From Blasia pusilla (lineage: Eukaryota > Marchantiophyta > Marchantiopsida > Blasiales): 64,000 nucleotides of DNA. Where the stretch lies: the NCBI GenBank assembly GCA_050084515.1, contig CM114271.1:15066001-15130000 (forward strand). Reading direction: 5' to 3'. A model generated the notes under the pieces. It saw nothing but the letters and a program-made list of their open reading frames with translations, made no database searches and was not told the origin of the DNA. The position numbers and the translations under genes were made by a program. Of the stretch, positions 34,431 to 45,810 are shown one piece after another. Position 1 is the first letter of the stretch. The number at the start of each line of letters is the position of its first letter.

Positions 34431-35640
34431 CATAGAATAGATCAAATGTACAGTTCCGAGCTATTTTCGGATGATATAAAGCAGAAGATTTTTTCGAACG
34501 ATGGTGGTGCTTGTAAAAGTTTGCTACTCTGCTAAGTGGTAACACGATGTATAGAGTCTGACACCTGCCCGGTGCTGGAAGGGTGAAAAGGATCGTCTAT
34601 GTACTCCGCGGACTTCTATTTTGCAACCCGTCGGATTTCTCCTGCTTGCAACTTTTCACTTTTTGACCACTGCACCCTTTTTACCACTTCCAGGAAACCT
34701 GTCTGATTCCGAAAGGTTGCCTGATCAAACTCTTTCCATGTTGGTCCAACTTAAGAGGCAGTCTGGCGGGCTTCTTTCCTTGGCACCTTCCCCTCAACTC
34801 GTAAAGGCAGGCGTAGGCTTCTTTTCTTCTCTCAGACGTGTTGGATTCCTACTACCTGTGCGATTGCCATAATGGTATTACCGGGGACGGAGCAGATATT
34901 GATACTGGATGGGTGTCACATTGCAGAGCGTACAAGGTATACTGCCGAGAAAGGCGGTGGGACTCAAAACAGGTTACATGGGACCGTTATGGTGTACCTA
35001 GGGGGGGGCCTAGGCTCTCGAATTCGCCAACATTTTCGATCCCCGTCTACAATCGGCCGGAGGAGCCACTTGTATCCCAGGACATTCCTTTGGTATCACA
35101 TCGTCAGGAGAGTTAGGAGTAAATTTGTAGATGACGAGGTGAAGAAATCATAGACTAAGTCAAATGTACATTTCGAGGTTCCTTCGGAGGTAATAAAGGG
35201 CGAGATTTTTCAACCCATAATGGTGTTTGTAAAAGTTTGCTAGAATATTTTTTGGACTTGTGGATTGTGTTCTTTTAGCTACTCAGAATTACATTACGCA
35301 ACCCGTATGATTCGACGGGTTGCAAGTTTTTGCTTTTGCCCACCGCAACTTTTTTTTACCATTTCGGACAACCCGCCGGATTCCGACAAGTTGATCGCTT
35401 GAGTGATCGGACTCTATCCCGGTGAGACCAACCGGCGCATTGTGGCGGGCTTCTTGACTTTTGGCTGCGTTCCCTTCATTCGTCAAACCAGTTGTAGGCT
35501 TCTTTTCTTGTCTAAGATGTGCAGGATTCCTACTACCTGTCGGATTGCCATTTCGGATTCCCAACCTGTTAGATCGTCGTGGGTGCAGGGTGGAAGAAAA
35601 TCACTTCTAAAAATCTTTCCTTTCTTATGGTGAGCTTTCT
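34431..35640. repeat. Partial tandem duplication of the 3' end of gene 2
   Basis: 34,431-34,525 resembles 35,151-35,241 (catagactaagtcaaatgtac-like start, ending in gtaaaagtttgct), and 34,760-34,870 resembles 35,437-35,550 (gtaggcttcttttcttgtct-like, then ggattcctactacctgt). The offset is about 700 bp. Between them an open frame at 34,872-35,153 (ILDGCHIAERTRY) has no recognisable domain. The duplicated block carries degenerate palindromes and poly-T tracts and is probably 3' untranslated or terminal sequence of the element. Confidence 0.5.
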
Positions 35641-36637
35641 TACGGGTTGGGAGGGGTGCAGCTTCTCGGTTTCTCAGCCTTAGGATCTGATGTGTTCACA
35701 TTTCACAAAGTTGGTCTTGAGCAGACACCATTCATAACCAACAGAAAGTTGGTTATGGGGCAATTTAGGGGAGGCCATGATGCAGGCAACAATCCCTGCA
35801 AAAAGAGAGGTTGGCATCCGGGTGGTCCTCTAACAAAAATACCAAGGGCACTAATTTTTGTTGACCGAGACAGGGAATGTTAAGAAACTTAGGCTCACAT
35901 GGAGAGTGATGGAAAATGTTTAGGGTGGTCTTATGATGTCTCCTTTTTTCTCGCCCCCAGGAAAGAGGAGGTTTTTTTAGGGCCAAATGTGAACCACTAA
36001 ATACTCTCTTCTAAAGATTTCATGAATTTGAAAGCAAACAAAAATTTCAAATATGTCAAAAAGTTTTGAAGAGAGGAGGCGGATTTGGCCCTTTTTTTTT
36101 AAGAGAGACTCTCCTCTCTTCCTCTCTTCCTCTCCTCTCTTACTCTCTCCTTCCAGAATACCAGCCCCCATTCTATTGCATGGTCAACACTGATTGTTCT
36201 ATATAGTGCGGCAATCTCTGCGGCAAGACAATCCACTCAAACATAAAGTCAAACCTCCCATCAACATATGCGGACTATCCATCGACATCGGTGCACGTGT
36301 CTCCATCTCTAACACTCTATTGCAGACCGTCAACATGGATCATCCATCTCACCTCCAATTGGAATAATGCTAGTGAGTCAAACTCTTTTAACGGCTCTTA
36401 AGGCTCATCAAGCTCGTCACAAATCACAGTCCCCTCTTGGAAACAACAAGTTGCGAAAATCTCTCCTTACACTCTGAAACCATCCTCCATTCACTACAGA
36501 GGTTTTGTGGTTGACCACCTACGATGTAGTCTTTGCTAACCTCGTATTGCCACAACTCACGACATCATATGCGCTCTCCAACCTCATAGCTTTGGCCTAC
36601 TACATCTCGTTGGCTTTGTTACATCTTAGTAGCCGAT
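35641..36637. other. Right flank of element, no gene seen
   Basis: Contains a perfect 11-bp inverted repeat GAAGAGAGGAG / CTCCTCTCTTC at about 36,067-36,077 and 36,110-36,120, followed by a pyrimidine-rich run to 36,155. This GA/CT tract is the candidate right end of the MULE-like element. The remainder to 36,637 has no open frame of interest. Confidence 0.35.
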
Positions 36638-37650
36638 AGGTAGAGATCTATTGTGGTGACGGCATAGAGAGCCAACAAACTATCTTGGGTGTAACTTTGT
36701 CCCGAGATGTTGGATAAGGTTGGCGATAGGTCTATTGTGTCGGGAATGTCGTTTATGGCGATTTCCTTATTTTGGTTTTAGTCCGTCAGGTGACATGTGG
36801 ACGTTGGCAGGGCTATTTTTGGGGGAAGAGCCTTTTGGCTCTTCCCAAGGGTATAAGAGTGAGGGAGATGACTTTTTCAAGCCATCTTTCTCATGTTGAG
36901 GCTTAGGAGCACCTCTCTTGCATGTATGTTTGTGGGTGTGTATGAGCTAGGGTGCTAGCATCTGGATTCCCTCATTGCGGAGGGTGGATGTGGCTCAATA
37001 TGCCACTGTAGATTTTGGAGTGGAGTTTTAGGCCGGATGAGCCATTTTTACTACTGTGTTTTACATGAGATAGATGCGAGGGGACAGGGAATTTGTTGGT
37101 TACAAGTAGGCAATCGATTTGCCTCAATGAGGAGCCCCTGGAGTAGTTGGTTGGCATTTTTAATTTTTTTGTTCAGAAGGTTGTGCGCGGAAATGCTATC
37201 TATTTTTCTCAGATCTTGGTGGTACGGGTTGATGGGGGACAGTAGCAGAGTGTAGCAATAGGAGCGCTCAGGTGTAACATGGAGAGTGTCATCGGTGGGT
37301 GAGTAGTGAGTGTCAAAAAAGGCGGGAAGAAAGAGAGAAACCATAGTTAGGTCGTGCAAACCGTCAAGATGTTAGTTAGGTTGCGGTCGTGCTAGGTTTA
37401 GGTTGCTTGTTAGGTCGTATGTAGAAGACAAGAGTACAGTCATATGAGGCAAGAGTACAGGCATGTGGACGGCCGAAAGGAGTTGGGGGCGTAGAAGGGT
37501 GTGAGCGGGGCATACCGGGTACTACCGGAAGTAGAGCGGATGGAGGAGGAGATATGGCCATAGGGGTGCAGGCCAAGTGCCCCCCTCCCCTCCCCTCCCC
37601 ACATTTATTACTCATAGGGGCACGGGCCAAAGCACCCACCCCCCCCACTT
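36638..37650 (+). repeat. LTR-like block, copy 3
   Basis: Closest relative of 7,165-8,300: the two share the opening gtagag.tctattg, the GGGAAGAGC..GCTCTTCCC hairpin (about 36,832-36,850), a TATA-like gggtataagag, and the stretch aggggacagggaatttgttgg through gaggagcccctgga (37,080-37,142). The end is GC-rich with aggggcacgggccaa. It is a solo copy: no Gag or pol sequence adjoins it. The 135-bp repeat follows at 37,678. Confidence 0.5.
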
Positions 37651-37815
37651 CTAGTCATTATTTCCCCTCCTTGTTGTGGGGTCTCGATGTATATGTGTAA
37701 GTTTGCTTGATTTATGGATGGATCGACCCGTGTGTTGGGAAGATCAGCATTGTGTGTTGTGTGATGCGTTGATGTGACCATCGATGTGGGTTGTGTAGCA
37801 ATGTGTATGCGCACA

Positions 37816-38529
37816 ACAGCTTCCTCCAACCTACGTCCGCTCCCTACGTGCGTCCATGCACACTTCCCTATGGGGCCTTGTGCAACCGTGCTCTCGACAC
37901 TCCTAGCTCCGCCTCATTAAGGCGACCTTCACGGCCTCCTATGTGCATTTGTACTCCCTTCCTCTTGCATTATTTATGTCTTCTCTTCCTCCTCAGGTCT
38001 GGGTCCTCTTTGCCATTACCTCCCTTCCTAACTTCACTCCCAGATTTTGGCTACGTGCGTACGCATCCCTATGGAAACGGACTCCTTACCCTCGACTTTC
38101 TCACCTAGCTTTGTTGGTTAGGCTCCTTAAGTGGCCTCCACACTCCCCTCTTGGATGCATGGCCCTCATCCCTATGATGTTGACCTCCTCTTTTCTTTGA
38201 CTACGTGTCGTACGATGGCCACACCTCGTCTGTCCTCGTTCTCAACGGCTTCCTCTCGGCCTTGTGGCTTTCCGCCCTATGCGGCTAGCCCTTGGCATCT
38301 CAAACTAAGAGCCCCTTATGCAAGGTTGCACGAAAACGGACATGACGCCCGGATCCAATCCCTCCCATCGTGTAGACCCAGGCTGGCCAAGCCTGCACCC
38401 GTTTTGTGGCCCATGTGCAACCCATACCAACCAGCACGGCGAGCTCAGGCCTACGCTCCATTTCATGATTTGTGTGACATAGTTGGGCTGGCCTATTCTT
38501 GATGAAGAGTTCTCTAAAATTGATTCATT
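37816..38529. other. Unassigned C/T-rich segment with long open frames
   Basis: Two open plus-strand frames (37,791-38,108 and 38,131-38,502) are rich in Pro, Ser, Leu and Arg as expected from the base composition. I recognise no domain. It might be the remnant of another retroelement coding region, but I cannot support that. Confidence 0.25.
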
Positions 38530-38990
38530 TTTCTTTGAATGGTCTCAAATGCAAGTGTCGGCCAATTTTCTATCATGCACGTCATTTCTCAGCCAACAAA
38601 ATCGATTGAAAAACAAAATTATGTTACAAGTGGACTCCAAAAGAAAGTAAGGTGCCTCTCTTGAGAAGAGTTCTACGACATTTCCATGTTATCCCTAGGT
38701 TGAAGCGGATGTTTAGATGTAAGACCTTATCTGAATTATTAACTCGGGCACCAGATAATAGGAGCAAGGATGGATTAGTGAGGCAAATTTCTGACACCAA
38801 GGCGTGGCAGCTTATGGACAATTTATATCCCGAGTTTATGCGGGAGAAGAGAAATTGTAGGTTTGGGCTATCTTTGGATGGTGTAAATCTTTTTTTGACA
38901 AATCAAGCTCATGGTCAATTAACTTGGCCGGTGCTACTGGTAAACTAGAATTTGCCTTATTGGCTACTAACAATACTTTTTTTCCTGAAC
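38530..38990 (+). pseudogene. CACTA (En/Spm) TNP2-like transposase fragment
   Basis: The open part at 38,652-38,948 reads PLLRRVLRHFHVIPRLKRMF, then KAWQLMDNLYPEF, NCRFGLSLDGVNLF and LTWPVLLVN. This is the central block of plant TNP2/Transposase_21 proteins (VLRYFPLTPRLQRLF, HP-DSEAWKxFD, VRLGLASDGFNPF, STWPVILVPYNLPP). The conserved Asp of LASDG is kept. A TAG then replaces the expected Tyr in VPYNLP, but the same frame goes on (NLPYWLLTILF). Upstream, CKCRPIFYHARH and CYKW may be the remains of the Cys-rich stretch. Only about 150 codons survive. Confidence 0.7.
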
Positions 38991-39929
38991 TCCTCCGTTT
39001 AATCGGGAACTTCAACTAAAAAAAATCAACAAGCAACAACACACCCTAAGCGTCAAGAAAATCTTTTATTTCCTGCTAGGGGTTGTGAATTTAAACTTTC
39101 TTACATGATAGATTTTTAAAATTATTGATTAGAAAAACATTTATCTTATAGAATCTTTCCTTATTGACCATAATTTGTGCAAAGACAATGTAAGTGTGCA
39201 CAGAAAAATAAAGTCATCTTTGGAAAAGGAGAAAATCAAGGCTACAACCTAATGTGGCAAATGAGCAAGAAAGTGAGACACGTTGAGGCTCTTCAAAAAA
39301 ACAAACCAAAGTAAGGTCTTCACATGCATATAAATTGGCTTGTACAATCTCTTTTTGTACTCATGTGGCTAACCTATACCGGCGTGGACAACTATCTGAT
39401 TTTGTAGGACTTGTGAGATTTTCTCACCTTATTCCAAATTGGGGATGGTCATTCAGGAAGGTAAATTGATGTGTATTTTCCGTTTAGCACGTGAATGCCA
39501 ACTATGTATTGCATGAAAGTGACCTTGAATTGTCTTTTATTTGATTGTAGTTGCAGATTGGAGATGATATCCTACTCACATAACCAAAGTTCAGTAGGAC
39601 AATCCTTGGATCTGGAGTTATAGCATGATTTGGTGGAAAGCTGGTGGAAAGGAGCAATTTCATGGAAAAAATATCCCTTTGGGAATGGTACGGGTGGATT
39701 GGAAGGAAGTTTATGATCCAGATTATCCCTTGTGGACACTTAATCTGATTGATGAGGCTCTACACATGACTTTTTATAATTTGCTTGGCTCAAGCATCCT
39801 TTGGCCGGAGATGCGTGTGATGAAGGAAGGTGATCCACTAGGTGTTTTGTGTAATAAATATGAAGCTTGCAAAATTTATATATGGTAGATTTACAATAAC
39901 TCTTTACTGACATTGTATGGAGCCGTGAC
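38991..39929. other. AT-rich spacer with one unassigned open frame
   Basis: An 87-codon plus-strand frame at 39,625-39,888 (MVRVDWKEVYDPDYPLWTLN) has no recognised domain and no partner exon. It is preceded by acceptor-like sequence and could be an exon of something lost. The rest is AT-rich and empty. Confidence 0.25.
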
Positions 39930-40277
39930 CCACACATAGTAAATGGTAAATAAATCAACTGCGTGGGACCCAAAGGTTCAAAATGCTAAAAGAACACGTC
40001 ATAAGTAATAAACCGAATCAGGAAAAGACCCTATAAGCCTTATCCTAGCCAATGCCTAGAGCACTTGAGCAATGAATAATGATATCCCAAGTGTAAAAAC
40101 CTAAATCATAAGGCACTCGCTATAGTAAAGAATAGAAATTTCCCACATCTATTTTATGAGCTAGTCTAATCTCTTTATACTTAGAACACGTAACAAACAC
40201 ATGATCTTCATCTTCAATACTTCCTACGTCAAAAAATCTACATATTTGTTCGCTTCAATCAATGTTGAGCCATGGTC
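39930..40277 (-). repeat. LINE 3' end, 5'-truncated copy
   Basis: Direct repeat of 40,742-41,095 with scattered differences. On the minus strand it includes the end of the zinc-binding peptide seen in the longer copy (CRFC-type region damaged) and the same 3' tail. It therefore looks like a second, heavily 5'-truncated insertion of the same LINE in the same orientation. Confidence 0.55.
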
Positions 40278-40289
40278 CTTCTTCAATTC

Positions 40290-40735
40290 CATGGCAAGTT
40301 TGCAACTAACCCAATTGCTCAAGAACACTGCATCCAAATTCTTTTCTCCAAATAGGGTTAGAAGTGCTAAAAGGCTACCTTGTAATGGGTGGTTTGACTC
40401 CGACTGCAAGCAAGCAAGGTTAAGATCAATGGAAAAATCTTTGGATATGCCAAGCTAGTTGGCTTGTCGTGACGAATCTTTACAAACACTTTGTGAAATC
40501 TCATAAATGAGCATTCTTGCGGCACAAAGAGTAGTCTTTAACAAGGTAACTCTACAACAACCCCAAATTATTTTGGAAATGGTTAGAAGTATGGTCATCA
40601 AAACCTACTCTTGATCCCAAGTCTTTGATATCTTTTGCCGAAAAGTTTATTTCTTTCCTCATGCTACATCTATGCCCCATTATGAAGGCATACCAGGATT
40701 ATTCTGTGAACCAGTGGTGATGACTCTACTTAGAA
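40290..40735 (+). pseudogene. LINE ORF2 fragment between endonuclease and reverse transcriptase
   Basis: Plus-strand pieces: RLPCNGWFDSDCKQARL at about 40,375, and in another frame NNPKLFWKWLEVWSSKP at about 40,558. The 'W(F/W)D-x-x-C-K-x-A' motif followed by 'FWKWL' is the usual linker between the APE endonuclease and RT of L1/RTE-like elements. Two stops and a frameshift separate the pieces. It is opposite in orientation to the two LINE 3' ends that flank it. Confidence 0.5.
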
Positions 40736-40741
40736 AACTAG

Positions 40742-41640
40742 CAAATGTGAATGGTAAATGGTAAATAAATCAAGCTCGTGGGACCCAAAGGGTCAAAAGG
40801 CTAAAATAACACATCATAAATAATACACCGAATCAAGATAAGATCCTATGAGCCTTATCCCAGCCAATTCCTAGAGCACTTCAGCGATGAATAATGATAT
40901 CCCACATATAACAATCTAAACCATAAAGTACTCTTAGTAGTAAAGAATAGAAATTTCCCATATCAATTTTATGATCTAGTCTAATATCTTCATACCTAGG
41001 ATACGTAACAAATACATGCTCTTCATCCTCAATATTTCCCTCGTCACAAAACCTACATATTTTTTCGCTTCTATCAATGTTGAGGCATCGTCCTTCCCCT
41101 ATTCCTAGTCTATGAGATCTAGTCCAATGTGGTACGATAAGATTACGTAAAAAAAGGGGAGATCCCCACAAGTAGAAATCCTTGTTCATAATATAAAAGC
41201 ATTGGATTAATATGAAGTTGATAATATATACTCCATTTTTAAACGCGAGTTCTTCCAAAGAGAGCTGAGAAATTGCTTTTGTAGATGCTTGCAGAGTGCC
41301 ATCGGTTTCGAGTCTCAATCTTGTTCAACCACATTCCACTTTGTAGACCAAGTCACCACATCTGTAATCCATCCTATGAAGATCGTGGCTCGTAAAGCTT
41401 AATGAGGGAGCCGAGAAATATCAAGAGATCTCACCTTTGCGATATAAATGATGGTCAAGTAGAGAGCTTTCGCCTCAAGAGAAAGACAACCTATTTCCGC
41501 AAGAAGAACAATATAAGGGATTTGGTTTCTCACACCTAATTCTTCTTGTAGAAAGATCTTTTGTAGCCTCTCCACGCCCTCCCAACTTATCTTCTTGCAA
41601 GTAGGGTCCCATATAAGACCAAAGGGAGAACTAAGTTTCT
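40742..41640 (-). pseudogene. LINE ORF2 C-terminal region
   Basis: Reading on the minus strand from 41,640: WEGVERLQKIFLQEELGV, ILLAEIGxxSLE-type sequence (VLLAEIGCLSLEAKALYL), then across stops the open part 41,318-40,881 with RSHRLGIGEGRCLNIDRSEK, ICRFCDEG and EDEEHVFVTYPRYEDIR. This is the post-RT region plus the C-terminal zinc-binding motif (C-x2-C..H..C/Y-P) of L1-like LINEs; the last Cys is replaced by Tyr. RT itself is absent, consistent with 5' truncation on insertion. Confidence 0.65.
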
Positions 41641-41789
41641 AAATAAGAACTTCCTAAGATTCCAAGATACAAGATGAGTTTTTTTACACCAATTTTAAAA
41701 ACATCAATTATGATAAATGTGGTCTTTTAGAAAACCCGGTTTTGTTCTAATATGATTATTCATTAATATGACGTTATCTAAGTGTGTGT
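41641..41789. other. Spacer
   Basis: AT-rich sequence between the LINE fragment and the telomere-like block. Nothing recognised. Confidence 0.3.
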
Positions 41790-42545
41790 GACTTAGGGTT
41801 TAAGGCTTAAGACTTAAGGTGTATGGCTTGGAATAGTAGATACATTCTCCCTTTAGTTGTTTGACATTCCAAGGGAGGGAATGACCCTTGAGAGTGATCT
41901 ACATTTTGTGTGAATATGGCCAAATTGAATGAATTAATAGGATCTACTATACTTATCCATAACTTAGGATGTAGGGTTTTAAGTGTTTAGGCTTAGGGTT
42001 TAGGGTTTGGATTTTAGGGGGCTTAGGTTAATGAATTAATAGAATCTAGTGTAATGATCCATGACTTAGGATCTAGGATCTTAAGTGTTTAGGCTTAGGT
42101 TTTAGGGTTTAGGTTAATGAATAAATAGGCTCTAGTATAATGATCCATGACTTAGGATCTAGGCTCTTAAGTGTTTAGGCTTAGGGTTTAGGGTCTAGGA
42201 TTTATGGCTTAGACCTAGGGTTTAGGATTTTGAATGTTTAGGTTTAGGGTTTAGGATAATGAATTAATAGGATCTAATGTAATGATCGATGACTTAAGGT
42301 CTAGCCTCTTAAGTGTTTAGGCTTAGGGTTTAAGGCTTATGGCTTACACTTAGAGTTTAGGATTTAGAGTATTCAAGGTTTTTGCCATAAACTTAGGGTT
42401 TAGGGTTTATGACTTAAGTTCCAGGGTTTATGTCTTAGGGGTTGGGGGTTATGAATTGTTATTCTTAGGGTTTAGGATATACGGCTTAGACTTAGGGTTT
42501 ATGTTTTAGGGTTTAGGGTTTTTGGCTTGGGTTTTAGGGCTTTTT
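41790..42545. repeat. Interstitial telomere-like repeats with higher-order units
   Basis: Dozens of TTTAGGG, TTAGGG and near variants on the plus strand, the Arabidopsis-type plant telomere repeat, mixed with CTTAGG and GGCTTAG. Inside, a larger unit recurs four times starting at about 41,925, 42,029, 42,113 and 42,250: it opens aatgaattaatag, passes gatccatgacttagg and cttaagtgtttaggc, and ends in telomere-like words. A smaller patch follows near 42,655-42,700. Degeneracy shows this is old interstitial sequence, not a chromosome end. Confidence 0.8.
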
Positions 42546-43376
42546 CGTCCGATAATTATGCTAGGTCTATTATTGACAATTGGGCATATTACTTATTATT
42601 TATAATGGCCAATGAATAATAGGATTATATAGTAAAAGGGTGTATGATAGGGAGTTTAGGATGCATGGCATAGGGTTTGGGGTTGGGATTTAGGGCTTAA
42701 TCATTAGGTACTTGTGTTGAGTTGAATAGCATTTGGACAAAGTGCTTTAAGCAGTAAGTCTTTAAGGTTGTAAACTAATAGGATGTGGGACCTACTCTTA
42801 TGTACGTTGTAGTATTATGTAGGGAAATCTTATGTCCAAATGGATGAATTCTACTACTTCATGCAAGTTGGCAATAGATACTAAATAAGAGTTAATTCGA
42901 AATGACATGGAATCCGATTCAAACAATAAAAGCTTCAACACAACCAATTATTCATCATAATAACATTATAATTATTAAACTTTATATTGATTTGTACTCA
43001 AAATTGAGTAATATAACTATTACAGCTTTCAAAGTAAATCTTGTAGTAGTAGTAGGTTAGGGTGAAAGGTTATTCTAGAAATCTAAAAAATTTGCCACAT
43101 CGGTATGGATACTCACTTGTCCACCCTCCACTGCATATGTTGAAATCGCAAAAGAAGCTATCACTAAGTCATGTGGACATAACATTGGTTTTTCACTTGT
43201 ATTCTTCTCCCATTTCTTTATATCCCAATTTTAATCTCTCCTCGTTGGAGCAATGTTGCCTCATCCAAATGTATTCAATGGCCATCAATATTAAATTCTG
43301 AAATTAGTATCTGCACCAACTCCAACTAGAACTCTAGAACTTGTCCCATTCATATGGGATATTTGTTTCTTTCTTG
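42546..43376. other. AT-rich spacer
   Basis: No gene or clear repeat beyond a small telomere-like patch at 42,655-42,700. The short plus-strand open frame at 43,062-43,301 has no domain. Confidence 0.3.
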
Positions 43377-45145
43377 TCATGGTCTAATTATGAGTCTTAT
43401 GATAAAGTCTCCAACATTGAAATCTACCAATTCACCTTTTGTTTTCTTCATTGATAATATATCAACTCTAGGCGTGAATCTAGTAGACCCACAATAGTGA
43501 TCCCAATTCTGAAGAACTTCACTTCCAAAGACAATAGGAACTTGAGTGTAGCTTTGCTTGGTTAGAGGCCAAATGTTCTCAAGAAGCATACATCTTGATG
43601 TTTGATGGTAGTTTTTCCAATTACATATAGGGGTTAGGGTTCTAGGATGTGATCTAACTCTATCTCCATAAAGCTTCCACTCTCGGATCTTCCTAGTTTT
43701 TTTCTCCAATCTAACTGTGGATTATACCGTTCCATCCAAGGCATCCCCAAGATAACATCTTAACGTGCTAATCGGATAACCGTCAACTCCAACTCTTCAT
43801 GATATTTTCCTATCCTCAACTTTACATTTCAAGGAAGCTTCTCAAGCCTTTCTATTTGCGTGTTTGGAAATTCTACCTCTTCGTATTGATCGCTCTATAA
43901 AGCTAAGACCCACTTCATAGCTATGGCTCTTGAAAGGAAGTTTTTTGTTGCACCAAGACAAATCAACACTCTAACTCGGGACCCTTCTACTTCCCCATCT
44001 ATGATAATAAGACGGGTTTATCCTTTCTTCAAACCATTTTCCTCCACATCTTTGTGTCCATCCTTGCCTTTTTCTTCTTTTTTTAGAACGAGCATATCCA
44101 CGAGATGAGATTACTAGTGGTTGGCGTTTCGTGAGGTCCACCTTCTTCATCATCTTCATACATGTGTCCCCTCTCAAGATGATTAAGAGGGCGATGATAT
44201 CGATATAGCCTATTTTTTGTCCAATGAAAGCGAAAATTTATGGCTATATGACCATATCAACCACACTCAGAATATTGACGTATATCTCTTCAGACTTCAC
44301 ATTCTCTCCCTTCTCTAAGAAACCCCGAGCCCATCAATTCCAAGAGCTATTCCTAGCATGTTGGGGTTTTGATCTCTCTCCATTGGCATCCTTCCATTAA
44401 ACCTTCATGGTCGATAATCATCTCGTGCTCAAAGATTATCCAACTCCATAGATATGGGTCCATAGTGATTGTTTATGGAAGCAATTACCTCTCCTCCTCC
44501 TTCACACATATCTGCCATACATATATTAGGAATATGCAATTGGGTAATTGATATCCTTCGGATAATCTTGAATCACTTCTTGATGCACCTTCCTCTTCAA
44601 ACCTCTCTTGAATAGATCGAGGGCTTGTGCGGAAGTTGTGCCCTACTAATGTCGCGGATTTGTATCTGTAAATCATAAAACTCCTCGATGTAGTCCTTTA
44701 CACTATCTTTTTGCTCCAATCGACATAGTTTCATTCTAGCAATGAGGATGCGATCCACAACTTGGAAATTCTACAGTAGCCCTTGCTTCATTCCGCTCCA
44801 TGTGATTTGTTGACTCATTTCAATTAGGATCTTTCCCTTCCTTGATATCATGTCAATGTTTGATCTATTAACCAAGATCTTTCAAACATCCCTACAATAT
44901 GATCATTGATGTTAAAAAGGGATAAGTGGATTTCCATACGAGCGATCCAACCCTCTTATACCCCCATGACTCAACTTGTTTTGTTCAGTTCTATTTTATA
45001 CGTCTATATCATTTTAATATAAAAAACGTTTGGGCATTCATCTCTATTACTCTTTGTGTTGCTTGGGCCTCCAATGCTCGTGCCATTAAGGTTTCCTCAC
45101 TTTCCCCAAAAGTCAAGGCACTCGTGGTTTCCATCTCCATCCCAC

Positions 45146-45213
<68 letters not shown>

Positions 45214-45810
45214 GACTGAAGCAACTTCTTGCGCTAATTCTTGGACTTGGTTTTGACTTTGATAGAATGCAACTCTTAACTCTCTCAATTCATAAATCAT
45301 ATCCCTCAAAGTTTCTTCCATGATCACTCTGACTTTCCCATGGCTCTTTACTATCATATTAATATAAGATCAAGATATACACATTCCAATTTCGCACAAA
45401 AGAGATTACAAAAGGTGATGTCGACGAAATGACTTCATCATAATACTCTTGACCAAACTTCCTCACCATAAACTCTCCATATGCTATCTTGGGTTGACAA
45501 ACCACATGGACAATATATTGAGTGTTAAAAGACACTTGCAATGGCCTATTCAAATCTATTCCCCATATCCTATTTAAAAAATATATAAATAGTGCAAATC
45601 CACACGCAAACATATATATATCAATTAGGAGGATCACCGAGAAATGACACTGTATCATTTTTGTGATGAAAAATTTGCCGAAGTGATATACAATGTACCT
45701 CACGAACCAATCTGGATCTCCATCTAAGAGTTTAATGATGAATCGATTTAGAAATGGAAAATTATGAGTCACTCTCGCTCCTCCTCCATCCATTACCTAT
45801 AGAACAACCC
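43377..45810 (-). pseudogene. Ty3/Gypsy Gag and protease fragment
   Basis: On the minus strand from about 45,360: an open Gag leader (MEETLRDMIYELRELRVAF) with an Arg-Glu run encoded by the (TC)n tract, ETLMARALEAQATQRVIEMN, then at 44,830-44,640 a Retrotrans_gag core (MSQQITWSGMKQGLL, RMKLCRLEQKDSVKDYIEEF). After broken zinc-knuckle territory comes a retropepsin region at about 44,000-43,690: VRVLICLGATKNFLSRA, then YHEELELTVIRLAR and DVILGMPWMERYNPQLDW. The order and DVILGMPW..YNP..DW are typical of plant Gypsy elements. The catalytic Asp of LIDSGAT is replaced (LICLGAT), and stops are frequent. The open frame upstream (45,793-45,359) is not recognised. No RT is present. Confidence 0.65.
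45150..45211. repeat. (TC)n microsatellite, about 30 units
   Basis: Uninterrupted TC dinucleotides over about 60 bases within the Gypsy Gag remnant. It generates the Arg-Glu and Ser-Leu runs in the overlapping open frames. Confidence 0.95.

Larger units (their letters stand above)
23998..36150. mobile_element. Candidate MULE-like element with transposase and ParB-methyltransferase-like genes
   Basis: Limits are inferred. Inside are two divergently transcribed multi-exon genes (24,335-28,178 minus; 29,421-34,354 plus) that share a 27-bp palindrome family found only between about 24,137 and 35,400. A half copy (GAGTCCGACGAGTTGC) occurs at 24,141-24,156, so the element reaches at least that far left. 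GA-rich tracts (agagaggaagagagga type) at about 24,000-24,050 and, inverted, at 36,108-36,150 could be degenerate terminal inverted repeats, but they are low complexity. I found no target-site duplication. Confidence 0.5.

Noticed and set aside
23998-36150. Bacterial contamination as source of the ParB-methyltransferase sequence
   Set aside because: The coding parts are joined by GT..AG introns with matching phases, have a plant-type TATA box and lie beside a SWIM-finger transposase, so the gene is eukaryotic in form.
45009-45357. Ser-Leu-rich plus-strand open frames across the (TC)n tract
   Set aside because: Pure microsatellite translation. Only the minus-strand frame belongs to the Gag remnant.
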